From assembly GCF_016461785.1 (NCBI RefSeq), contig NZ_JAEMUH010000007.1, positions 1 to 64,000 of the forward strand: a stretch of DNA of 64,000 bases, written 5' to 3'. The notes beneath the pieces are model-generated. The model was not told the DNA's origin. It saw only the letters and a program-made list of their open reading frames with translations, and made no database searches. Position 1 is the first letter of the stretch. Each line of letters starts with the position of its first letter. Shown in pieces: positions 57,169 to 64,000 of this stretch. The position numbers and the translations under genes are program-made. The DNA is from Marinomonas ostreistagni. Lineage in GTDB: Bacteria; Pseudomonadota; Gammaproteobacteria; Pseudomonadales; Marinomonadaceae.

Positions 57169-57567
57169 TTAGTTGATTAGAAAGTCTTGCGGCCCGAGCT
57201 TGTCGACGAACCAGCGATAAATGGGGCGCAGCGGAAATTGATCGCGCTCCATGACATCGTTGAATATTTGCGTGACCGCGCGCTTGCTGATCGCGATTTT
57301 GTCGCGGAACTGGCAAAGCGCATCGTGAATCAAAGATGCGTAGTACGTCCAAGGCTTGCCGAGGCGTAGAATGCCGTCCGGCACCCCAACCCACCAAACG
57401 CCAAAAACCGACCATTTAGGCGTGCAACCGTCCCATGCGTAGCGAGCTTTCACTATGAGCGTTCCGTTACTGATCTTGATCCATGCGTTTTCAAACTCGA
57501 TGCCACGTAGCTGCGGGTGCTTGTAGCTGTAATCTCGATCTAACTGATAGAGCCATGGCTTACTCAT
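57169..57567 (-). CDS. DUF1353-like phage protein
   Basis: This 132-aa protein, rich in Trp, Tyr and Phe, contains YAWDGCTPKWSVFGVWW and YYASLIHDALCQF, the pattern of the DUF1353 phage family (a small globular protein of unknown role). It overlaps the DUF4376 gene by 4 bp and precedes a terminator. The place between fibre genes and sheath suggests a structural or receptor-interaction accessory, but this is inference. Confidence 0.65.
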   Translation of the reverse strand: MSKPWLYQLDRDYSYKHPQLRGIEFENAWIKISNGTLIVKARYAWDGCTPKWSVFGVWWVGVPDGILRLGKPWTYYASLIHDALCQFRDKIAISKRAVTQIFNDVMERDQFPLRPIYRWFVDKLGPQDFLIN

Positions 57568-58136
57568 GCGGCCTCCTGCTCTAACGATGCCACGGCAACA
57601 TTAAACAGCTGCTCGATATCAACATTTTGCAGTTCATCAAAAGTCATATTTTCAAGCTGCTCGCTAACAATACCCTCAGCATTGAAAAGTTTATCAACAT
57701 GCTGGGCAACAGCCGTGGCGATCGGGGCAAACGTTTCAGCCGTGACAGTTTGCCACCCATTCGCCCCTTTGAATCGAGTTGAGCTAATCAGGCCATTGAG
57801 TAACGATGAATAGGCATTACTGATTCGGTTCTGATCATTGATCGCGGTATTGATTGGTACACCTGCCAACTCAATACCCGCTGTTTCTTTGCGGTAGCGG
57901 ATGAGGGCAAGCTTTTCAAGCAATGCGGCACGCAATGAGTTGGCATTTGTTGCCGATTTTACTGCAGAGTCGGCAATAGCCAACTCTTCATCTAGAACCA
58001 GTTCACCGACAATTTTTGCAGATCGAACCAGTACATATAAATCACCGTAAGCAACTATATCCAACCCATCGATGTTGTGCTCATACTCAATATCACCGTT
58101 TGTTAAATGGCTTATTTTCACTTTGTACAACAGCAT
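57564..58136 (-). CDS. DUF4376 tail-fibre-associated protein
   Basis: The 190-aa protein has a variable N-terminal part and a DUF4376-like core (about 75-165) with IRYRKETAGIELAGVPI and TAINDQNRISNAYSSL. Such proteins follow tail fibre genes in P2- and lambda-like phages and are likely fibre assembly chaperones or small fibres. It starts 2 bp after H. Confidence 0.75.
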   Translation of the reverse strand: MLLYKVKISHLTNGDIEYEHNIDGLDIVAYGDLYVLVRSAKIVGELVLDEELAIADSAVKSATNANSLRAALLEKLALIRYRKETAGIELAGVPINTAINDQNRISNAYSSLLNGLISSTRFKGANGWQTVTAETFAPIATAVAQHVDKLFNAEGIVSEQLENMTFDELQNVDIEQLFNVAVASLEQEAA

Positions 58137-58138
58137 AT

Positions 58139-60160
58139 CTAGTCCGTCCCATATTTAGCAAACTTATCGTCGGATCTACCAAGCGACCAAAGGTTTTGAC
58201 CATCAAAACAAACACCAATTACACCTTGCGTATGCCCTGACGAAAATGTTCTTTGAATTGATTCACCCAAGCCATTGTGAACATAAATAGTTCCGAATCC
58301 GGCTGCACAACTGAAGAGGTTTTTACCATCCCAAGCAATACCTCCCCCACCGCTATGAGCCGTAAATGGCGTACTTAATGAGAATCTTAGATTGCTTGAA
58401 AACCCTTGATATACCCTGATTTTGTATTCATTAAGCGACAGTACGGCGATATCACCGTTAATAACTTCAATCGAGTAAATAGTTGTTCCAGAAATATTAA
58501 GATCAACAGAATCCACAAGCGTAAGACTATAGCCAGAAACAGTATATTTCCTCACCATCCCACTAGTTGTACACGTGTAAACAAACTCTCCATCAAAGCA
58601 ACAAGCATAGGAAGCGGGCACACTTGCAACGTCAAGATATTGACCTGTTGAACTAAAAAACTTCATTCCATTATTTGCGTCCGCTGCGATAAAGAGGTCA
58701 CTACTTAACCACGCCATTTCCTCCAAGCCGCTGGCCCCTGTTATTGTTCTTAGAGAAAGAACAGTACCATTTGGCAAATAGTAAAATGAGTCTTTGGTAG
58801 TAAGGCTTATTGAATCACTCCACGCACTTACACCAAGTAATACGCCACGGTATCGAATACGCACATAGTATGTAGTAGATATTTGTAGGAATCCTTTAGG
58901 AACATTAATCCCCACTAAACTCGATGAGTTATTTAGGCTTTCCCAGACAACGTTTGTAAAATCTGCGTCTGTGGCAATTTGATAATCAGTATCTTGGTGA
59001 GTGTCCGCATTCGCTGGATAAGTCGTAAATGATGAGGCTGCTAAGCTAGGGTTCTCAGCCACGTCGATTGCTAAATTTTGAGGCGACGTAATTTGCGGCT
59101 TTGCAACAACTTGAGCCCCCATTGCAATTTGAAATGAATTTGAGCCGTCATTGCGCTCAACCGTTAATATCACACCATCGTCAGTCGATGCTTCAGATGG
59201 GATATCTAGTGTAATGACATTCCCCGACACCGTCGCAGTACCGACGCTTGCCGACACGGCGTAATTTGAAAACGCATCGTAGTCTGTGATCGTGTAATTG
59301 TTGGATGTCCCAACGTAAACCAGGTCTGGGCCATCCAACGACACACGAGCCAGTGAGACGGTTCCAACTTCTTCATTATTCACGAATTGCACTTTGTCCC
59401 CTTCATTTAACGGGGCATTGAATTGCATGTTTGATCCGCCCACCGGGGACCATTCGTCATCGGGAATGCGAAGCCCGTTTACATAGACAGCCAGACCATT
59501 TGTGATGGTTTTCGTCAATGCAAATATTGTCTGATTCGCAACGGCTACACGTTGCTCGGTCACTGAGTTAATACGAAACTGAACACCTTCGGTCGCATCA
59601 AATAGCTCGTAATCTCCCTCTTCATTACTTGCCTTGCGTACCAGCTGACCAACAACACCACCTGGTGGCAGTATGTAAGGACGCAGTTCGTCAACATCAG
59701 CCTTCGTAGCATGAACGAGATAATCGTAGATCGTTGCAGTCACATTTGTAGCATTACCAATAACTGTGATGAGATTGAACTTCATCTCAACAATTGTTGC
59801 AGCTCCAAATGCTGGCAAATAATCGCTGTAAGCCTCTGCGTTGGCATAGCTATATAGGATTTCTGTTTCAGTATCTGGATCAATGGCAAATACACCGATT
59901 TCACGAATAAAGAAGCCTTCCACTAAGTTTTCATTAGTTAGTAGCACTTCTAATTGTGATGTCCCGTCACCCAAAAGCTCGAAATCAGTTATATCAAGTG
60001 ATTTTTTCTCTGAAACCATGGCTGTTAGTGGATCGATATCAGCTGGCATTTCACCATCACCAAGACCCACTCGTGAGAAGTCTAATTTCACACCCGTTTG
60101 GGCTTTTGCTTGCAGGTCACGCCCTGCTGCGGTCATTTGTAATCCGGGGAAGTTAGCCAT
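58139..60160 (-). CDS. H: Phage tail fibre protein H
   Basis: The 673-aa protein has a P2 gpH-type baseplate-binding N-terminus (about 1-170: MTAAGRDLQAKAQTG, FFIREIGVFAIDPD, PPGGVVGQLVRK). A middle with beta-sandwich or fibronectin-like segments (about 290-460) follows. The C-terminal half (about 470-673) has repeats of the form AW-S/DGK-NLF and VCFDGQNLWSLG, suggesting beta-propeller blades, probably for receptor binding. The tip differs from typical P2 fibres, which are beta-helical. It overlaps I by 8 bp. Confidence 0.85.
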   Translation of the reverse strand: MANFPGLQMTAAGRDLQAKAQTGVKLDFSRVGLGDGEMPADIDPLTAMVSEKKSLDITDFELLGDGTSQLEVLLTNENLVEGFFIREIGVFAIDPDTETEILYSYANAEAYSDYLPAFGAATIVEMKFNLITVIGNATNVTATIYDYLVHATKADVDELRPYILPPGGVVGQLVRKASNEEGDYELFDATEGVQFRINSVTEQRVAVANQTIFALTKTITNGLAVYVNGLRIPDDEWSPVGGSNMQFNAPLNEGDKVQFVNNEEVGTVSLARVSLDGPDLVYVGTSNNYTITDYDAFSNYAVSASVGTATVSGNVITLDIPSEASTDDGVILTVERNDGSNSFQIAMGAQVVAKPQITSPQNLAIDVAENPSLAASSFTTYPANADTHQDTDYQIATDADFTNVVWESLNNSSSLVGINVPKGFLQISTTYYVRIRYRGVLLGVSAWSDSISLTTKDSFYYLPNGTVLSLRTITGASGLEEMAWLSSDLFIAADANNGMKFFSSTGQYLDVASVPASYACCFDGEFVYTCTTSGMVRKYTVSGYSLTLVDSVDLNISGTTIYSIEVINGDIAVLSLNEYKIRVYQGFSSNLRFSLSTPFTAHSGGGGIAWDGKNLFSCAAGFGTIYVHNGLGESIQRTFSSGHTQGVIGVCFDGQNLWSLGRSDDKFAKYGTD

Positions 60161-60767
60161 CTAACATCGCTCCAATTGAGTAACTTGTGCTGCAGTGCAC
60201 AGCAGTTAAGAAAAGAGGTTGTTGCGGGTCAACGATCGCACGGACTTCATGCCGCACGTTTGTTTCCGTTAATGCGTGGATCGCGGTACCAAATAATGGT
60301 GTTTGCTCACCCTTCTTTTTGACCTGCAGTGAGAAAAAGTTTGAGCGCGCGGCCTTGGCACTGTTGACCATTCGCACCAGTCGATCAAAGTGTGCTTTGC
60401 TTTTGATACGGCCATCGCCTTCGACTCTCAGACGAAACGAGTGCGGCGGCGCTTCAAAAGCTCGGTGCTGGTCAAGGTCCGCGATATCAAGTATCCAGCG
60501 GGCAATCTCAAGAATTGCTCCTTTCGTGCCTTTGCGGCGGTGGTAGTCCGCCGACTGAGCAATCATGTCGCGCTTTTCTTGCTCTGTGAGTTCGTCGTGC
60601 CAGCCCTCTACACTCAGCGCCCACGCCAGCCACGCGAGGTGCGTTTCTGGGCAGGTTTGTGGATTCCACAGTGTTCCGATCGGCACCGGTACATCACTGA
60701 TGCGTGACATGGACGCTTCTAAATCACGTTCATATTGCGTGCTGTTTGGTGGTAGTAATGAACTCAT
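60153..60767 (-). CDS. I: Phage tail/baseplate protein I
   Basis: The 204-aa protein matches P2 gpI, a baseplate wedge protein joining the fibres, with LPPNSTQYERDLEASMSR at the N-terminus, then PETHLAWLAWALSVEGW and RRKGTKGAILEIARW. It overlaps J by 4 bp. Confidence 0.92.
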   Translation of the reverse strand: MSSLLPPNSTQYERDLEASMSRISDVPVPIGTLWNPQTCPETHLAWLAWALSVEGWHDELTEQEKRDMIAQSADYHRRKGTKGAILEIARWILDIADLDQHRAFEAPPHSFRLRVEGDGRIKSKAHFDRLVRMVNSAKAARSNFFSLQVKKKGEQTPLFGTAIHALTETNVRHEVRAIVDPQQPLFLTAVHCSTSYSIGAMLDG

Positions 60768-61750
60768 TCAGCCACCCCGCCATATTGCAGATCAATGCCA
60801 GTGCAATACGCGGCCTGACGTTTGCCAATAATGATATTGGCGGTCGGCGCGTGAAGCTCAACTCGCTGTACTCCCGTTTGATGAAGCGCAGCATAGATGC
60901 CTGACAAGGTAATGTCGTAACCCAGACGATGAGCACCCGAGACATAAGCATTTAATGCTGCAGTCGCGTTGGCGATCGCTTCTTCGGCGCCCAAATCCGC
61001 GTAGCAATACAGCGTGGCCGACACATCAAACTCAACGATCTGCGCCGATCGTACAAATACAGAGTCTGTCACCGGTGTTTTATCATCCAGAGTGGCTTCG
61101 ATCTCATCGCACAGCGTTTGATCTACTTCGCCCGTTCCTGTGTGAGCCAGTAGCGTAAGTGCCACATCACCAGGCTGAGGATCAGTAAGCCCCGCATCGT
61201 ATGTGGGAACCAGAGCAATGATACCCGCAGGTAAATAAGGCGCAGCTTCGGCTGGAATCGCCACATAATCAAAACGCGGCACATCCACAGATACGCTTTT
61301 AATCTCGCCCGAGGCATTGAGCGCATGGGCGATGTATTCGTTGATTGGCCCCGCCACTGCAGCGGTTTCAAATGCAAGCTGAGTGCGGCGGCGCAATGAA
61401 TCATCACTTTCCAGCACTTCCTCTACGATCGGGCGAGCCTCTAAATCAGCTTCGACCACCACGGCACGCTCTATGTTGAAATTGGCGGCCAAGTTATCGA
61501 GATCAGCCCCAACAGCGTATGGAAGCATTACTGCACGGGCGTCGTCGTTGATTTGCTGACGTATGGTGAATTCACGATACGCAGCGACTTCGAGCAAGAC
61601 CCAAGCGGGGTCGCTTTCCGCTAGATTCTCGTAGGTTTCATCGCGCGCTAAAAAATCCGCTTTGATTTCGTCAAAGATGGTCTGAAAATCCAGCGCCCGC
61701 ACGACGTGAGGCGCGGGCAACTGCGTAAAATCAATCGCGTCCAGTGACAT
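60764..61750 (-). CDS. J: Phage baseplate assembly protein J
   Basis: The 328-aa protein is a gpJ-like baseplate wedge (T4 gp6 family) with FTQLPAPHVVRALDFQTI, ESDPAWVLLEVAAYRE and LPYAVGADLDNLA in the N-terminal half, and the typical C-terminal VSGAHRLGYDI segment. It lies 1 bp after W and overlaps I. Confidence 0.93.
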   Translation of the reverse strand: MSLDAIDFTQLPAPHVVRALDFQTIFDEIKADFLARDETYENLAESDPAWVLLEVAAYREFTIRQQINDDARAVMLPYAVGADLDNLAANFNIERAVVVEADLEARPIVEEVLESDDSLRRRTQLAFETAAVAGPINEYIAHALNASGEIKSVSVDVPRFDYVAIPAEAAPYLPAGIIALVPTYDAGLTDPQPGDVALTLLAHTGTGEVDQTLCDEIEATLDDKTPVTDSVFVRSAQIVEFDVSATLYCYADLGAEEAIANATAALNAYVSGAHRLGYDITLSGIYAALHQTGVQRVELHAPTANIIIGKRQAAYCTGIDLQYGGVAE

Positions 61751-61751
61751 G

Positions 61752-62084
61752 CTATACCTCTAAATTTTCAATCGTGACCTGTTCACCAGTGGGTACATAT
61801 CGCCCAACAAGATTGATCGTCAAAGCGCCCTGCTCATAGCGATGCAGGCTAACTTGCTCTAATTCGTAGCGCGGCTCCCATTGATCTAATGCCTCAGCCA
61901 CGGCTTGATATATCAATGCCTGAGTGACTGGGTTAATCGGCTGATCAATAAGATTAAACAATCGTGATCCATACGTGCGATTCATTACACGGGAGCCGAT
62001 TGGGGTGGTAAGTAATCGACGAATGCTTTGTTTAAGGTGTTCAAAGCCATCTAGCTCTTTGCCCGTTGTTTCGTTCATGCCCAT
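61752..62084 (-). CDS. W: Phage baseplate assembly protein W (gp25-like)
   Basis: The 110-aa protein has the T4 gp25-like fold: LKQSIRRLLTTPIGSRVMNR, GSRLFNLIDQP and a conserved Glu-Arg near the middle. It nucleates sheath assembly at the baseplate. It lies 2 bp after the PAAR gene. Confidence 0.92.
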   Translation of the reverse strand: MGMNETTGKELDGFEHLKQSIRRLLTTPIGSRVMNRTYGSRLFNLIDQPINPVTQALIYQAVAEALDQWEPRYELEQVSLHRYEQGALTINLVGRYVPTGEQVTIENLEV

Positions 62085-62086
62085 GA

Positions 62087-62380
62087 TTAATCCCCTGCAA
62101 AGACGTTGGCAGAGCCTGCGGATACCACATCGCCACAGTTGATCGGGTCACCGATACGGGCGAGCTCTAATCCTTCGCAGTAAACAGACGATGAGCCCAT
62201 TTGTACGGTACCGAAGTGACAGGACGGCCCGACACAATGCACTGCAAAGGCATCGGTTTGGCGAAGTGCCGGGATACCATTCACAAAAACGGTGCTGGCT
62301 CCCATAACACTTGGCACCGGTGCATAGCCACCGTGGCCCGTGGAGGTTTTACCCATTTGCGCTACGGATAGCATCGACAT
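62087..62380 (-). CDS. PAAR-repeat spike tip protein
   Basis: The 97-aa protein is a PAAR sharpening tip for the gpV spike. It has repeated Gly/His/Cys motifs: TSTGHGGYAP, VHCVGPSCHFG and the last GDPINCGDVVSAGSANV. Cys and His residues probably bind a metal at the tip. P2 itself has the tip within gpV, so a separate PAAR gene is a variation. It overlaps the upstream gene by 32 bp. Confidence 0.88.
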   Translation of the reverse strand: MSMLSVAQMGKTSTGHGGYAPVPSVMGASTVFVNGIPALRQTDAFAVHCVGPSCHFGTVQMGSSSVYCEGLELARIGDPINCGDVVSAGSANVFAGD

Positions 62381-62864
62381 ACTCCAGTAGTTTTAATTTG
62401 CCCGGCGTCCAGTCGTGTTCGACTGTCATATCCAGCGTGGTGGAATACTCAGTGCCCGACGATGTTGTCGCGGCCACTGTCAGTGAATAGGTAAACGTCC
62501 TAAGCGTGCTCGGGCGAAATTCGACGATCTCAGAGCCCATAGGCACGTCGTGCCAAAAATCCGCGAAAACTGACTCACCATCCTGCAGGTAATGAACAAA
62601 TTCAATCGGAAAGAAGCCAGCAAGCGAAGGCGCCGTGATTCGCACACCATCTTCATCGGCTGTGATCGTTAGAATGCCTTGCGGGTAAGCGGGGCTGATC
62701 GAGTAGCTGTAATCAATAACACTGCCTGTCTCTTCGTCATCAGCAATCAGTTTCACAACTGCGCTAACGTTTTGAGTGAGCTCGTTGTATTCAAACAGAA
62801 TGCCCTCTGGTTCCTCTTCATCAAAGTTCCATGCTGGGCTTGAGCTTTTTGAAAAGTTAAACAT
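62349..62864 (-). CDS. Hypothetical tail protein between V and PAAR
   Basis: This 171-aa acidic protein, rich in Ser, Thr, Tyr and Asp, appears to be mostly beta-strand. It includes YSYSISPAYPQGILTI and a C-terminal TPGKLKLLEYVDAIRSANG. It has no signal or membrane segment. Its place between spike V and its PAAR tip suggests a spike or baseplate part. It starts 2 bp after V and overlaps PAAR by 32 bp. No family was recognised. Confidence 0.65.
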   Translation of the reverse strand: MFNFSKSSSPAWNFDEEEPEGILFEYNELTQNVSAVVKLIADDEETGSVIDYSYSISPAYPQGILTITADEDGVRITAPSLAGFFPIEFVHYLQDGESVFADFWHDVPMGSEIVEFRPSTLRTFTYSLTVAATTSSGTEYSTTLDMTVEHDWTPGKLKLLEYVDAIRSANG

Positions 62865-62866
62865 AT

Positions 62867-63442
62867 CTAATTCAACTCAATTCGCGCACCGTTCACTTTT
62901 ACACCCGCTTCATCAAGCGTGATTGTGCTAGATCCGTGGGTAAGCTTAAGCTGTGAAGAGTCCATCAAGATCGATGCGGTACCACCGTATTCGACATTGA
63001 CTTTGTCGGCGTTCATTTCGACGGTGGCTTTATCTGCAAAGGTGGCTTTGATCTCGTCTTTGCTAACTGTGACGTTTTGCTGATCGACGATGATCTCGTA
63101 CTTCTGGTTTTCGCTGTCGTAGCGCAGCTTGGAGCCGTCCGTAAACTCAGTAACGTCGATTAACTCGCTGGTTTCTTCTGGCACGATGTCATTGCTGTAC
63201 AGCATGCCAACGATCGCGGCTTGAGTCAGATCGCCCGCGTGGGATGCGAGTACCACTTGCTGGCCAACGCGAAGCGGTCGCCAGCGGATGAAATTGCCGC
63301 CAATTTCCGCAGGCCATGGAAGCCAAGCGGTCAGCGTTTCGCCGTGAATGCAGCGTAGTTTGCGTGTTTCGTAGTCCAATTCATGAATGTTGGCGATGAT
63401 GATCACAGCGGCGATTGCTTGTTCAATCTCGCGTGTGTTCAT
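62867..63442 (-). CDS. V: Phage baseplate assembly protein V (spike)
   Basis: The 191-aa protein matches the gpV spike family: an N-terminal OB-fold (about 20-105; RVGQQVVLASHAGD, GMLYSND) and a C-terminal beta-prism with short repeats of charged and hydrophobic residues (about 115-190; EIKATFADKATVEMNADKV split by strands). It overlaps the previous gene as ATGA. Confidence 0.9.
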   Translation of the reverse strand: MNTREIEQAIAAVIIIANIHELDYETRKLRCIHGETLTAWLPWPAEIGGNFIRWRPLRVGQQVVLASHAGDLTQAAIVGMLYSNDIVPEETSELIDVTEFTDGSKLRYDSENQKYEIIVDQQNVTVSKDEIKATFADKATVEMNADKVNVEYGGTASILMDSSQLKLTHGSSTITLDEAGVKVNGARIELN

Positions 63443-63963
63443 AGCTCAAGACTCTGATCAATTGGCTGGTAATCGTCGATATGCTCAGGGCCAACATCTG
63501 GCACCCACGATGCCAGCACTTCACCTGGTGGCGTTTGTTCCTCTGGCAGTTCGCCCAAATACACATCATCAATCTGCACTTGCACTTCCCATACTGCGTG
63601 GCTATTTAGCTCATCAAAGCTGCTGTCTTCCATCGTTTGGATGGGCGCAGCGTCACCCCCTTCGATCTTGGCACCGCTGAACAAGCGGGCAACGCGCACT
63701 GCTAGCTCACGCACCTCGCGTACTGGCTTTTTACCTCGGCTTTCAGGGTAAAAAACAAGAATAGAAAAGGTCACATTTACTTTATCGATGCCTTCATAGA
63801 CATTGCCGCCGTCGCTAAAATCAACGCTTTCTAGCTCGACAACGCACTCTTTGCCGCGGACTTTGCTTGCGTTTAGCTCATCATGAACAGCGCTGAACAC
63901 GTTCAACGCTTCAATTTTGCTAATGACAGCGCTATAAAGGCCATCAATCGTCGTGGTCTTCAT
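63439..63963 (-). CDS. Phage tail completion protein-like (gp37/DUF1834-type)
   Basis: The 174-aa protein begins TTIDGLYSAVISKIEALNVF. Its middle has KVNVTFSILVFYPESRGK and REVRELAVRVARLFSG. The order, just before V, and the pattern fit tail terminator/completion proteins (gp37 or P2 R/S-like). The exact family is not certain. It overlaps both neighbours as ATGA. Confidence 0.55.
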   Translation of the reverse strand: MKTTTIDGLYSAVISKIEALNVFSAVHDELNASKVRGKECVVELESVDFSDGGNVYEGIDKVNVTFSILVFYPESRGKKPVREVRELAVRVARLFSGAKIEGGDAAPIQTMEDSSFDELNSHAVWEVQVQIDDVYLGELPEEQTPPGEVLASWVPDVGPEHIDDYQPIDQSLEL

Positions 63964-64000
63964 AACTTCGCTGCCTTCTTGGCCATGCGGCCTTTTATAT
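63960..64000 (-). CDS. 3' end of an upstream phage gene (partial)
   Basis: The last 12 codons of a minus-strand gene end in TGA overlapping the next ATG (ATGA). The visible C-terminus is Lys- and Ala-rich (RMAKKAAKL). The rest lies outside the window; it is probably a head-tail joining or virion morphogenesis gene. Confidence 0.5.
   Translation of the reverse strand, partial: IKGRMAKKAAKL

Larger units (their letters stand above)
49630..64000. mobile_element. P2-like prophage, tail-module end (continues past window)
   Basis: From about 49.63 kb to the window end the genes are phage structural and regulatory genes in the P2 order: V-W-J-I-H, then FI-FII-E-T-U-X-D. They are followed by com and a DNA adenine methylase. 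Head genes, lysis genes, integrase and the other end lie beyond 64000. The left edge is uncertain; no attachment repeat could be identified because the other end is missing. A PAAR gene and a com-dam pair resemble P2-like phages of marine Vibrio and Halomonas, by recollection. Confidence 0.9.

Noticed and set aside
57119..57415. 98-aa frame overlapping the DUF1353-like gene
   Set aside because: It is a different frame of the same strand, runs through a terminator hairpin and has Arg/Gln-rich shadow composition.

Overview
The window looks like chromosome of a marine gammaproteobacterium. Gene order and protein sequences fit the Oceanospirillales, most likely Marinomonas or a close relative. 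This is inferred from recalled family resemblance and synteny; no rRNA gene is present to confirm it. About 49.5 kb is dense core genome and the last ~14 kb is the tail-gene end of a P2-like prophage that runs off the right edge. No tRNA, rRNA, insertion sequence or CRISPR array was seen.

Region 1 (1-18708, all minus strand) is the conserved rpsB-tsf-pyrH-frr-uppS-cdsA-dxr-rseP-bamA-skp-lpxD-fabZ-lpxA-lpxB-rnhB-dnaE-accA cluster. It joins translation, isoprenoid and undecaprenyl synthesis, outer-membrane protein assembly, lipid A synthesis, replication and fatty acid initiation. Intrinsic hairpins divide it at rpsB/tsf, tsf/pyrH, frr/uppS and lpxA/lpxB, and one closes it after accA. Region 2 (19033-27821, mostly plus) holds map, glnD and a lysine/peptidoglycan set (dapC, dapD, dapE) with an ArsC-like reductase, a tiny repeat lipoprotein, two uncharacterised genes and panD. 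Region 3 (27892-32614) holds tpx, a membrane-anchored cold-shock-domain protein, slyX, rsmJ, a small unknown gene, uppP, tsaB and adk. Region 4 (32841-44124) holds rlmD-relA-mazG-ppc (minus), cysM, a small Cys-rich lipoprotein and a GacS/BarA hybrid kinase. Region 5 (44063-49491, minus) is lepA-lepB-rnc-era-recO-acpS, without the pdxJ that often lies between recO and acpS.

Region 6 (about 49.6 kb to the end) is the prophage. Read in transcription order (minus strand, right to left) it encodes a probable tail-completion protein, baseplate V, an unknown tail protein, a PAAR tip, baseplate W, J and I, tail fibre H, a DUF4376 fibre-associated protein and a DUF1353-like protein. Two tandem hairpins follow, and then sheath FI, tube FII, chaperones E and E', tape measure T, U, X and D. 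The last genes are a Mu Com-like zinc-finger regulator overlapping a D12-class adenine methylase. A small cargo gene of unknown function lies on the opposite strand at the edge next to lepA.

The most notable signals are: (i) a canonical -1 slippery heptamer at the end of gene E that opens a 45-codon E' extension, as in phage P2; (ii) a com-dam overlap with a hairpin at the dam start, resembling the Mu com-mom translational switch but with a methylase in place of mom; (iii) a structured stretch of about 177 nt just before com; (iv) a tail fibre whose C-terminal half looks like a beta-propeller; and (v) a cold-shock domain fused behind two membrane segments. Many start codons were moved from the longest open frame to a start with a clear ribosome binding site.
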